From contig SNVD02004792.1 of assembly GCA_013180625.2 (NCBI GenBank), forward strand, positions 124,001-188,000: 64,000 nt of DNA. Direction: 5' to 3'. The notes under the pieces were generated by a model that worked only from the letters and a program-made list of their open reading frames with translations, searched no databases and was not told the origin of the DNA. The DNA is from Boswellia sacra (taxonomy: Eukaryota > Streptophyta > Magnoliopsida > Sapindales > Burseraceae). The first letter of the stretch is position 1; every line of letters starts with the position of its first letter. A program made the translations under genes and the position numbers. Shown here piece after piece: positions 52,587 to 64,000 of this stretch.

Positions 52587-54591
52587 CTCTCAAAACTATC
52601 TCCAATCCAATCAAAGAAACACAAAACAAATCAAATCAAGCAATCAAACCACCAAAAGAAGAATCCTCTCGCAGATGGGGCGTCATGGATTGATTGCTTC
52701 TACTACTTTTAGCATGCAGCGGGAGATGATGATGATGATGAGTGAAATGAATGGACACGCGTTATTTGAATATTCAAATGAGTATTGGGCTAATTGCTTA
52801 GCTTAGCTTAGCTTGATAACTTTTACTTTGCGTGCTATATTTACGTGTTGTATTAGACCTTAGACGAAAAGGACAGCGAAAGAGAGAGAGAAAGCAGTGC
52901 TTCTTTCGTTTCCTTTGTTCAAGCCTCAGCCAAGGTCAGGGTTGAAAAACTTTCATGCTTTGAACGAGCGTTAGGCTAATCTAATATTCATAATACTATA
53001 GTATTACTTCCCCACTACAGCTTTCCGTGTGGGCTCCACTTCTTCTTCCTTCTTTCCTTGAACCTTCCGATCCGATGATGATTGTGACCTCTTGTGAGTC
53101 AACTGGACGGACAACCCAATCCTCATCATTTCTTAAACTTTTGATTACCTTTGATACCAAAAATAGTACCAACTGTAGCTTTACACGCATCACAAAAAGA
53201 AAAAAAAAAAGATAAATATAAGTAAAAACATAAAAAATAAATAAATAACAAACCAGCATCTAACTACGGAAATCACAGTCTCTCATCATTCAACCCATAA
53301 ATAATGAAAGAAACCCCATCGACCGCGGTTGAGAGCAGGTGACTGTAGACTCAGGATTACTAAATTGTTAAAAATTGTTGTTTAGCTTAGTAAATTTAAA
53401 ATTTAAAGAATCAATTCATTTTAACCAATTTTTTCTAATGATATAAGTAGATAAAATTTCTATTAACAACAACATCAGACAATTTAATATCCTTTATTTA
53501 TTTTTATTTTTTAATATTTTATCAACTCAATTTGTTAACAAAGTTAATAATAGATAAATCATAAATATAGTATTATTAAAATTTAAAACCAAATATCAAA
53601 TTCATTTTTGAGCATCAATAAATAAAAAAATTATAACGATTTAAAATTTAATAATACATACACTAAAAAAACTTATTTTTTAACTAACTAAATTAGTAAC
53701 AAAGCTTCAAAGCTATTTGCTAGCAATAGCAAACTTAAAAGAACTTATATCAATTCAAAACTTGATAAATAGCCAAAATAAAAATGATTATTTAACTCAC
53801 TAAAATTAAAACCAAGTGTCAAATTCCTTTGTTAGCACTAACAAATTTAAAAGAATTTGTAACAATTCAAAAGTTGATAGATTAGGTAAAAAGTCACACA
53901 GACCTACCCCAACTAGACTATCCTTATTATTAGGATCTGAGCGCTCCTAAGAAAGTAATAACAATAACTAGTCTTACCATTTATTGACTCATTGCGGCTT
54001 CGTTATACATTTTTTGACATTACAGAAAGTTTAAACATTATGTAACTAAAAAACTGACAAAATTTCTCCTATTTTTTTTTTTACTTAACCACCTACAATT
54101 ATCCATAAAACATTTCTAATTAAAATTTCAATACTTAACTACCACTAAAATTTCTTATTTTTTTCATTAACAAAAACTCAAAAAATAAGCCGCTCAATGG
54201 GTCTCAGATCCCTCTATAATATTGTAACAAAAAGTAGTATAATAAATCATCATCGTTGGGTCTCAGACTGTCTATAACATCGTAGCCAAAATAATATAAT
54301 ATATCACCAGTATGTATATAACATACTGGACCATCAACATGCTCACAAGATATAGACAATATATATATACACATATATCAGCACGTGAGGTAAAAATCAT
54401 ATCACTCTGTGGATTCGTCACATGGCCAATCTTACAAAAGCGATCACTAAGTCGCACGAATGCTTGTGGTGACCTACGAGGGAAAATAGAAAAATATAGG
54501 AATTGAGTGAGCTAATGCCCAGTGAGTGGATATTAATTTTAAAAATAAAACATTTTCAAACATTTAAACTAATCAGTTTCAAAATATGAAC
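52587..54591. other. PP2C 5' flank and intergenic DNA
   Basis: The PP2C 5' UTR and promoter should lie just right of 52586. A short CAT/ATG repeat (52727-52741) and a GA-rich run (52880-52895) are present. About 53540-53890 has three loose ~115-bp repeats (AAAACCAA-TCAAATTC...AACAATTCAAAA). At 54200-54280 GGGTCTCAGA is repeated within a ~65-bp duplication. No gene recognised. Confidence 0.5.
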
Positions 54592-54596
54592 ATATC

Positions 54597-56149
54597 TGTA
54601 AGCACTAAAATTTTGTTTACAGTCTTTTAGGCCCAATGATGATAACTAGAAACATTAAATCAGAGGATTATTCTCAACTGCAAAAATGACACTAGAAAAG
54701 GTAGGAAAGCCAAGTAGGCTTAGGACCGATATAGTATTGTTGAGAAAGTGGTTAAGACTCGAAGAATTATGTTCGCACGACGCACACGTGGATCGACCTT
54801 TGCAGTAAGGTCACGGTGGGGCTGGAAAAGGGTAGGAGGCCCCCTCCTAGGGCCTTAAGGGCAGCGCCCTTGACCCGAAACGATGTGATATAAGAAAGAA
54901 GCCTAGGAATAGGGTTGGCATCTGTAGGCTAGGGTCGGTGCCTCTAGCATTACAGGCACGCACCTTTAGTTAGATTTAGAGCAGACGCGAGTTTAGAGGA
55001 AAAGTGCCGCCTATAACATTATAGGACCGTGCCTTTAGGGTTTGTGCCTCAAGCAAGTTTGTAAACCTTAGTGCCTCTTGTGAGTTATAGGCCCGCGCCT
55101 ATAGTCTATAGTCCCACATCAGGAAAATAGCTCATTGTTGGCCCTCAAGGGGCCTATACAAGGGCATGTGGCCCTAAGTTCGAGACAAGTCAAGCTTCCC
55201 AGGGAAGTACTTGGAGAATTCAGTCTTATGGTGATTTATGTAGTCAAGATTCCTCCTTGATAGTAATCAGAGTCAGGTAAGTTTCTAAGGGTCTTTTCTA
55301 GTATTTAATTTTATTAATTGATATGATTAGCTTAGGTATAATTAGGAAATAATTATGCCATGTTTATTTTAGGAGTAGTTTAATTAATTATGCCATGTTT
55401 AGTTTAGGAATAGTTTAATAAATTATGCCATGTTTAGCTTAGAAATAGTTAATTAGTAGTCTAATTATGCAAGCTTAGTAATTAATTATGTAATTAATTA
55501 ACTATTGATTATGTCGTGATTAATGGTGTAAAATATGTGATGATTAGCAATTAATCATGTGATATTTAATCTCCAATTATGCATGATATAACTTAGTTAA
55601 CGATCAATGCCATGCTTAATTTAGATTTTGTTTATTATGCTTATCATCACCTTTATTTGACAATGAAAGGATGATTTGAGACCCCCATATTTTGTAATAA
55701 TTTATTTTTTATCACGATTATTATGAGAAATTGTTGTAATCCTCAATCCCTTCCCCCATGTCTGATGAAAATGTAATCAATTCTCCTTCCCCTTTCTATG
55801 TATACATATAAACTGTCAACACCTCACATGTAATAAATAGATAAAAGCAGTTGTATACATAATAAGACTTAGGATCCAAAGAGGATAACATTAGTGACCT
55901 AGAATTCTAGAACTCAGGTAACCCGTAAAGGAGGTCAGACTAACGTCCGGGCGAGTGTAACTTGTGCCTAACTTCCCAAACCTATCTTTGAAGAGGTGAT
56001 GGTAGTTAGGTCCAAAAGTTAGGGATCGACTATTATCATCCAAAACTTTACCTGTGGTTATTTACTCAGGTGGTGACTCTGACCTGTACGGCCCTCAAGG
56101 CGACCACAAGGGAGCCCACTGGGGAACCGAGTATGAGAGGTCGCTCACA
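54597..56149 (+). repeat. Solo LTR (1553 bp) related to the LTR at 4361-6103
   Basis: It begins TGTAAGCACTAAAATTTTG, ends ...GGTCGCTCACA, and is flanked by ATATC on both sides (54592-54596, 56150-56154). It shares start, TAATTAATTATG tract, G/C-rich repeated block (GTGCCTTTAGG, AGGCACGCACC) and end with the minus-strand LTR at 4361-6103, but is clearly diverged. No internal element sequence remains. Confidence 0.85.
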
Positions 56150-56353
56150 ATATCTCCCATAAATATTTTACTACCGAATTTTAGATCAAATAAGCTTCAC
56201 TATTATAAAACATATGCCGTTTATGTCATAAAATATCATACATATATCAAATCATATAAATATGATTTTAATGAAATATAAGTGACTTTTATTTACAATA
56301 ATATTTGTCATACTAGAAAATTACACTAAATTAGTATCCAGAGGAATCACTGG

Positions 56354-56553
56354 TCATACCTGGTGGAATAACATTGACACCAAAGTAATATAATCATACC
56401 TGGCTGAACAACATCAACATCCAAGCAATGTGATCATACTTGGTGGAACAACATCAACACCCAGATAGGACAATCACACTTGGTGGAGCAACATCAACAC
56501 CGAGGTAGGGTAATCATACTTGGTGGAATAACATCAACACTCAGGTAGATATA
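56354..56553. repeat. Minisatellite, five 40-bp units
   Basis: Units of the form TCATACTTGGTGGAACAACA-TCAACACC-AGGTAGG-A-AA, diverged by a few bases each. Seen only here. Confidence 0.88.
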
Positions 56554-59500
56554 ATTATTATCATATGCATGCATAGAGCAATTTTACATATAGATGAGAA
56601 TGGGTACTTCAGCGGGTGGTTTGGAGCCAAATACACTTTCACATTAATATAATATCAATTTTTCACTTAACAATATCATAATTTCATACTCTAAACTCAC
56701 ATCAATTTTGAAAGATCATAAAACAATTCAAAATTTCATTTAATTAAAATCCATACGCGTATCACATAAACATGCTTAATGATGCATTTAAAAGTATTCA
56801 ATTTCAATAAAATATCATGACATGTCAAATAGCATTTTTAAATAAATATTTAACCATTAAAAACTTATCCACTCACAAAATATAGGTGCTCAAGTCTGGC
56901 TAACATTTGATCCTTTGATGAGTCACCGAAATGATCTTTACTTATAAAAATAGGTTCAAAATTAATACAACTAAATTTTTTACACTGTGTTGTGTCCCAA
57001 CTTTATAGCAATACAAAAAAGGCGATTTTACCCTTAACAAGGAAAGATGAATGACAAAAGTACCATTTTTATGTAAAAAATCCAGAAGACCCTTTCATGT
57101 GAGACTTCTGTTTGAATTGCAGAGAGCTGGCCCACATCACCTCAAAATTTTTGATAGATTAGGAAGACTCATGTTGCAGATATATGATAGCAACTTGCAT
57201 AAGGAAACAGATAAAAGCTTTTGGATGAGATGTGGCAGTGGAAGCAAACAACAAATATGAGAGATGGTAATACTGGATGGACTAGAATAATGTTTATGGG
57301 ACTGACTTAATGAAATAATGGTTTATATGTCACTATCTCGATACTGTTCTAGAGAAATACAGAAACAACTATGAGTGCTCGTTTACTCTGAAACTTGAGG
57401 ATAGTGATCTAAAAGTAATTCGTAGATTGGTGATGTGAATGAAATAGTTGAATGTAATTGATCATGCAAAGGATAAAAATACAGAATGGCTACAACTGAT
57501 GACAACAAAATATATGATGATTTTATGCATATTTTGAACATGAACGATTGTATTTAGACTGTGTTTAATGAAAATCATGCTTGATAGGTGCTTTTGGAAG
57601 TGTTTTGGCTATATAAGGCAGAAACAAGGTTGTGCCTAACTTTAATGATTAAGGTATGTGTTTGAGAAATGTGTTTGGGTACATAAGAAGATGAGAATGG
57701 TTGACGAATGACAATGGGGATGTATTTAAGGCTTTCGATGTGTATTTCTTGATGATCTTATGAGAATTTATAAAGGCTCTATATAGCTAATGTGCAAGAA
57801 TTATAGCCAATGTCAACAGGGTAAGGGATAAAATAATAAGAGATAATGTTATAATTATCTCTAATTACTTAATAAAAATATGGGATAAATACTAGGATAA
57901 GGTCTAAGAATATTTCTCTATAAGAGATAATAAAATAAAATATAAGGATAATTCTAGGAGAATTTTATCATCTTGCCCTCACCCTTAACCTCAAGTGTAA
58001 TTTATCAAAATAACTCCCAAGTAGGCCTTGGCTTTAACACATTGGCCTAAGTGGACCTCATATTTCCTATTTGTGCTAACCAATCCATACCTCACCAAGA
58101 AGCCCTATGGGTGGCTTGGGTCCACTTGAACTGAGTACACAAATTGGATACAGTTTCAATTTCAAATTCATATTTAGAGTTTAGATTTAGATTTTGGCCC
58201 ACGGGGCTAGCTTAAGCCGAGCTCATGGGGCTTAATTAAGCACAATACTGATTGTGCTAGCACTAGACTTTGTTTATGGGCTTATACTGAGTTAGTTTTC
58301 AAGGTCTTGTACTGATTATACTGACTTTATTGATTGTACTAAATGCCATGGCCATGGACCTAGTTTGATTGTACAGTTTCATAGTTCCTATTCAGATTGG
58401 GCCGATGGGGCCTACTTGGGCTGAGCCATGGGACTTGAGCCAAAATCGAGTATCAACATTGAACCCCCTAATTAGGTCAGCCATGTAGAATGTTGAGACA
58501 GGCCGAACAATTATAGACTTGACTGTCTATATTTAATTCTGGCTTATCATGTTTAGCTCTTAGTGAAAGTTTTCACCTAGTTACGCATGCCTCACTTTCT
58601 GAAGTCAAATGGTGTTGCAAACTTGTTGTCTATATTTCACTAGGCCTGGTCTATAGTTCTTTGGCATAATGGGTCTTGGCTCTGCATGCTTTTGAATAGG
58701 GCTTAGTCTACACATTTATTCTTGAATCAAGCTAAGCTTGAATCAGGCTATTTAATTTTTGAATCAGGCTCAATTTGAAGTTTTTGTTGGCTTCATGTTT
58801 AAGAGTCCACTTGAGCTTTTGCAAATCTAGATGAGTCTTCCCTATGAACTTTGAAAATAATGGGCTGCATTGGATGCTTTTACTTCCTTAGATCTATTAA
58901 AAAAATTTTATATGGATCTTGCTTTGCTTTATGGGCTTTATAAATGATGGGCCAAAGAGAAATTGGTTTTAGCCTTTTTTGTGAAGTCCAAACATTAAGT
59001 CTATTTAGCTCCCAATTTGACTTCAACTCTTCATCTATCTCTTACTAAAATTTGAATTTTCAATTTCTCCTTGAATTATGAGTTTCTAGCATGATTTTCT
59101 CTGGGATTGTTACTCTTCCAAAAGCACTTTAAATACTGCCACATTTTGATTTTGCTACACCTTCAAACTTCAAACTCAAAATCGTAGCTTTTCTACCTTC
59201 TGTTTACTTTTTTTTTCTGGTAAGCACTTGTGATTTGTGCCTGGTCATGTTTAGTCTTTTGGCTCTTATCTTTCTGATTGCTTGATTTTTTTATTGCCTT
59301 CGTGTTTCAATGTTTTGTAGTCGTTCCCTTTTTTCTCTGCTGTAACTCTTTTTATTAGGTATTGTGTTACTTTTATTCACTGATTAGCATTTAGGGCAAC
59401 CAAGTTTCTTCTTTTTCCTTCTAAATCATTACGCATGCTTGCTCTTTATATGGTTTCTGTCTATTTTCTGATTCACGGTTATGTGTTTATTGTATTTGTA
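56554..59500. other. AT-rich repeat-derived DNA, no gene seen
   Basis: No convincing frame. Near 57950-57990 ...GAGAATTTTATCA is followed by TCTTGCCCTCACCCTTAACC, which on the minus strand is a purine tract followed by TGATAAAATTCTCC. This could be the polypurine tract and 3' LTR start of the minus-strand gypsy element to the right, but no LTR partner is in the window. Confidence 0.3.
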
Positions 59501-61980
59501 GGGTGAGTTCCCCTTTGCATGACCAACTACTTGAAACCCTTGGGATGCTTATTCATAATATCAAAGAAAACTTGTTGAATTTGACTAATACACCCGATAT
59601 TGTTGATAATGGCATTCTTTCTTTGGCTGGCTCTATATCCCTCTATAGGATTTTGAGAGGCGATTACCATGCAATTTCAATTTACTTCTATAGTCCCCCT
59701 AGATCTTCTACTGGCTGGAATGAGCCGGTCAATTTTGAGATGAACAATGCCCTAACATTTGATAGATTGAACTATGCTGGAATTGCTGATGCTTTAATTT
59801 CTTCTAGGCAGTACTATCTACAGAATGACTTTCCCTTATTGAGGCAATTGGTTCAAAGATGGTGTTGTGCAAGCCACACTTTCATAAGAGCTTAGGTGAG
59901 TTTACTCCTACTTTAAAGGATGTTGCTATGATTTTGGACTTTCCATGTTTTAGTGAGGCAAATCTGTTTGCTATCCACTTATTTACTATAGAAAAAGATG
60001 TGAATGATTCTTTGGTGAAAGCTTTATCTCAATGTCAGTATGAGGGTGGTCATAAGTCTTGTTTCTGTCCTAACTTCCCTTCTAAGATTAGGTACTTCAT
60101 TGATTCTTTTTCTCATGGTACCTTTTTTGCTGGACCAGGCTATTAGTCTAGATTTAGGTCTAGATCTTTGATAGTTGAGTAAATTTGTTTTATGCAATTC
60201 TAGAAATGATATAGTAGTTCCTCAAGTGTTTTCCATAGCTATTCGATTAGCACAGGGAATTAGTTTTCCTTTGGCTCCCTTTTTTTAAGTTGTATTTATT
60301 TGTCTCTAGATGAACTTTATAATTGTGAGATGCTTTCTATTGGAAGGTTTGCTATTGCTTATAATCCACACCGAATACTTAATCAATTTGGTATGGATTT
60401 GGTTCCAACATAAAATTTTTCGGCTTTAATTGTCCTTCTGTTATCTTGTAATATATTCCCTCTCACTTGAAATACTTGAGGGTATGACTAGCTTTTATCT
60501 TTCCATTGCTAAAGCTCATAAGAGGAGCTCTCATTTTGTTGAGTTTAACAATTTCTAGAGAATAGTTCTTCAGTCAATTCTGGATTTGTGAAATTTGCTT
60601 CTGTGAAACCCCCTAGTGGTGACTCTGTCGACTTTTCTTATTAGTTGCATGAGTTTGTTGCTTCGCTATCGAATCTGTATGTGAAGCTTTCCTCCCTTTT
60701 TCCTTTAATTATTGGCTATAAATTCGAGATTCATGGTGTCAAAGGCATAAAATCTACAGTTCTTGTGCCAAAGGTGTATCAAAAACTCGTAGTCCTAGCA
60801 TCTCTTCTTCTCCAAAGACTTCTGCTAGAAAGGTTAATAAAGAAAAGACCACTCCCAAGAAATCTGTTAGTGGTTCTTCTAAATGTTAAAAAAGAAGCTG
60901 GTTCTTTTGTGGTACCGATTGCTTCTAATCAGACTTCACATTTACAAAGTCATTATTCTTCAACAATTAGTTCTACACATGTTGATTTGGATGATTCTGA
61001 CTCTTTATCTGAGAATGCTTCCTTTGAAGATAATTTTGTATTTTCCTCTGAAGCTAAAAGTGGACATCAGGTATGTTTCTTTAGCTTTGCACAATTTCAT
61101 TTATGATTTTGATTGTATTCTGACAGAGAAATATTTGCAGGGTCAGGTTAATCTTGGTCAGGATGACATGTTTGAGGAAGATAAAGAAGATACTGCAGAT
61201 GGAGTTTGACATTGATTCGATTCTTAGGAGCCTTGATTTTACATAGGAGATTGGGACCACAAAAAGGAAAAGAGAAGCCTTTGAGGGAAAATATGAAGCA
61301 AAGAAAAGTAGGATTATGCTTGAGTTAAAGATCCCCAAAGTTGAAGTCACTAGCCATTTGAAATCTTTTCATTGTAAGTATCTTGTATTTTCTTCTGATG
61401 TTGTTTCTGGCAAATTTCTAATACTTTCTTTGTTGTTTCACTAAGTGCTACTTCTATTTCTAGTACCCCTCTATAGACTTTGTCCATAGTTGCCATTAGT
61501 GTACAACAAACCTTTGAGGAGTATTGAGTTTCTTATGAGGACAACAATGTTGTTTATGTCTCTGTTGATATTTTGCATAAGCCTTCTGATGTTAAGGCTC
61601 TTTTTCATGGCTTAGATATATCTACTGACATGATTCCTTTCTTAAATAACTTTGTAAACAAATATGTGATTATTCTGGATGGCTGTACCTTTCTTGGATA
61701 GCTGTTTGCAGAGATCTGATGCAGACACAATTAGATGTTCTTTTCTTTGTGAGCTGTATTGATGAGTTAATCGGAGCTTTTTATGGTCTACACCATATAA
61801 ATGACAAGCTTTTTCAAGTATCTTCTAGTTAAGTTCTACTCAAGATCATTTTGTTGTTCTTCAAACTTATTATGTAAATCTATAGAAGCAAATAGAGACC
61901 TTGCCAAAGAAAATTGATGATCTAGAACAAGAGAAGACTTCTCTGGCTACTCCAAATGTTTCAATAATAGTTGTTGATGC
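59500..61980 (+). pseudogene. Decayed plant-mobile-domain (aminotransferase-like) gene
   Basis: From about 59503 the plus strand reads SSPLHDQLLETLGMLIHNIK, DRLNYAGIADALISSRQYYL, then LVQRWCCASHTF and, after a frameshift near 59880, KSLGEFTPTLKDVAMILDFP and KIRYFIDSFSHGTFFAGPGY, the typical start of the plant mobile domain. Further in-phase pieces follow with several stops: SIAIRLAQGISFPLAPLF near 60240, RFAIAYNPHRILNQFGMDLV near 60350, a Lys/Ser-rich tract (60790-60880), and a coiled-coil-like TTKRKREAFEGKYEAKKSRI (61250-61310). The mobile domain occurs in silencing/genome-stability proteins and in transposable elements. Here it lies antisense and 3' of gypsy pol, suggesting an element-borne copy. 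Not functional. Confidence 0.72.
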
Positions 61981-62159
61981 TTGGAAGTGATGTCATGTTG
62001 ATGATGGACTATTTTAGATGCTTTTGTTGTTTGATTTTTGCGTTACTATTGGACATGTTTTTACTTTTGGTGCTAAGATGTTGTTTTGCATTTACAAACC
62101 ATTTTTGGAATTCTGTTTGGAAACCATTCTTGATCAAATGTAATATTTGAAAGCCTCTA

Positions 62160-64000
62160 AGCTTTCTTCAAATCAATTTGGTAAAATATTCCATGGTAGT
62201 GAGAATCCATACATAATCATGTGATGGTGGGTGAATTGGCCCAATCAAGTCAAACCCTGAAGTATGAAAGGGCCAAGGGGCTCTTATATTTTGCAAAGCT
62301 GTAAGATGCTGATGGAGCACACTACTGTGTATCTAGCATGTGTGACATCTTTTCACGAACTCTTTTACTTGTTGTTTCACTCCTTCTCAGAAATAGCACT
62401 TGTCTAGGAGTTATCTATATAGTTTCTTTTCTCCCTGATGTTCTCCATAATCTCCAATGTTGATTTCTTGTAGAGCTTTTTTGGCTTTTGATGAACTTAG
62501 GCATCTTTAGGGTCCTTTTCTGAACAAGATGTTTCCACGAACAAAAATATCTTTTTGTAGCTCTTTAGACTTTATGTGCTTCTTTTTTGTTGACTGGCAA
62601 TTCTTTTTGGATCATAAATTTCAAAATTATATCGCCATTCTTTTTCGTATGAATCTGTTCATACCTCTTCCTGTAGGTATTTTGAATAACACTTTGGGAA
62701 ACTAACTTGTACTTCATCAACTGGCTTTTTGATTTTGCCTAGCAGTAGCCTCCTCTCTGTAGCTTTCTATATATGCTAAATTTCTCTTTAGTTCTGTAAT
62801 TCTCTTGGTGAATCTATTGGAGTTTCTGAATAACTTCATGTGGACTTAGACACCTAGTCATGATTCCTCCTAGAAGTTGATTGTACAAACCCCATAGTGT
62901 AATCTTTTAATTGTTTCAAATTACTTAGGATATTTCCTTCTTTCAAAACTTGGTAGATAGGAAATCATCAATCTTCTATTGAAAGTTGTAATCTGGAATT
63001 GTGGTAAGCATTAAGTACTAAGGAGGCTTTCTATATGATGTTTACAATCCTATTTCCTTCTTCTAAGAGGAGTTTCAATTCGATAGTAGTGAGTGCATCA
63101 ACTATTCTGTTGTTTGTCTCATGTAGATGTTTTATCTTCGCTGTCCTAAATCTTTTGATGAGCTTCTGTGTCAAGGTTCTGTATAGTCCCAAAGCTGGTA
63201 CTTTCACTATAAAATTGTTTTGTAATTTTGACTAAACACCAAATTAGAGTCATGATAAGCCTTATAAATTATGCTCCTAACATGTAAGTTATTAAGAGCC
63301 TAGTGATTGCTCTTTCACATTTTGCTATGTTATTTGTTGCTACAAATGCCAATTTCATTACCCATGCTATAGAATTCCTTTTTGGATATATTAAAATAAC
63401 TTCAGATACTGCTTCTATGGCTGTTACAACTCTATCAAAATGAAAAATCCATATTTAATTCATTTTCTCTACCCTAACACTTTCTTCTCACAAATCCCCA
63501 AATAGGTTTTTCAGATAATGCGGCTTCTTTCACCCTTTGTCGTTTGTTTGCTGATGTAGTAGATTGGATTCTTGATCAATTCTTTTCTCTTTATATCAGT
63601 GAAGTGAGTGCCAATTGAAACTTCTTGTTTGGCTCTGAATTGAGACAATTTCTTTCAGACTCTCTGTCACAGCATCTGAACTGTCTTACATGCACTTTGG
63701 TCCAATTTGTATCTTCTGCTCTGTTTTGATGTCATTATCTTCTTTTGGCATTTCCTTCTATGTTTCTGTAGTAGCACATGAATTTTTTTTAAAATCTTCC
63801 CACATGTTATGATTGGGACGCAAACATCTTCATAATCAATATATTACTTTTCTTCATAAAAGTCTAGTTTAGGTGCACCGGATAGGCTTGTTCTTGTTTT
63901 CTTCTTTTCCTTGCCATCGTAGAATTCTGCATCTATAAGATGCCTTTCTATTCTATCAAAAGAATTTTCGTTTGCTAGAATTTTGTACTTGGAATCTAGA
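62160..64000 (-). pseudogene. Gypsy pol remnant: RNase H and integrase zinc domain, RT deleted (runs out of window)
   Basis: Minus strand, right to left: a lead piece (about 63940-63790) with DAEFYDGKEKKKTRTSLSGA and CVPIITCGKIL; a pre-RT linker-like VSIGTHFTDIKRKELIK (near 63620); RNase H at 63420-63050 with LIYPKRNSIAWVMKLAFVAT then NNIAKCERAITRLL and RFRTAKIKHLHETNNRIVDA; then integrase with GNILFRKGP and GDYGEHQGEKK (near 62520-62440), FVKRCHTC (Cys pair, then a TAG), and APWPFHTSGFDLIGPIHPPS near 62270. Only about 200 bp separates the pre-RT linker from RNase H, so RT is missing. Integrase stops after its first catalytic region. Style is non-chromovirus gypsy, Tat-like. Confidence 0.78.

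Overview
The window is nuclear DNA of a flowering plant, almost certainly a eudicot. It is AT-rich, has spliced genes with GT-AG introns, and is dominated by nested LTR retrotransposons of plant-specific lineages (Tat/Ogre, Athila-like and chromovirus Ty3/gypsy; Tnt1-like and Ale-like Ty1/copia). I cannot name the species. Only one host gene looks intact: a protein phosphatase 2C (PP2C) gene on the minus strand. I rebuilt its five exons between 52586 and 39635; they join in frame to 299 codons plus a stop.

Layout. 1-6103: a decayed Tat/Ogre-type gypsy element (minus) with gag, protease, PBS and a 1.74-kb LTR. 6104-7447: LTR-like DNA of another element. 7448-10208 and 19422-20100: a Tnt1-like copia (minus) whose primer-binding site is split by a 9.2-kb Athila-like gypsy element (10209-19421; two 1.42-kb LTRs; TSD ATGCC). 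That element has no RT, RNase H or integrase that I can see. It carries a full-length intronless but mutated LOG (cytokinin-activating) retrocopy plus an unidentified coding piece. 21310-22480: exon-like pieces of a broken gene. 22620-27431: a young Ale-like copia with 326-bp LTRs and an unusual 8-bp target duplication. 28250-36760: repeat territory with a ~530-bp tandem array full of CACGAC/GTCGTG dyads, interrupted by an LTR copy that contains a 38-bp Nextera mate-pair junction adapter, so the assembly here is suspect. 36948-37573: a recent 313-bp tandem duplication.

39635-52586 is the PP2C gene. Its last intron (9.2 kb) holds a chromovirus-related non-autonomous element (41045-46766, TSD AATAA) that captured a pentatricopeptide-repeat (PPR) gene fragment and fused it in frame to its own integrase-tail/chromodomain remnant. 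That element was later split by a second, minus-strand chromovirus (41554-45380). The same intron also holds a 416-bp TRIM and a solo LTR (TSD GTTTA).

52587-59500 is intergenic and repeat DNA with a solo LTR of the first element's superfamily (54597-56149, TSD ATATC). 59500-61980 is a decayed plant-mobile-domain gene. 62160-64000 is minus-strand gypsy RNase H/integrase debris running out of the window; the mobile-domain gene lies antisense and 3' of this pol, the arrangement known for additional ORFs of Tat-lineage elements.

The strongest biological story is repeated capture of host genes by LTR retrotransposons: LOG, PPR and possibly the mobile-domain gene. The strongest technical story is the adapter sequence. 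No rRNA, tRNA, CRISPR or bacterial-type features were seen.
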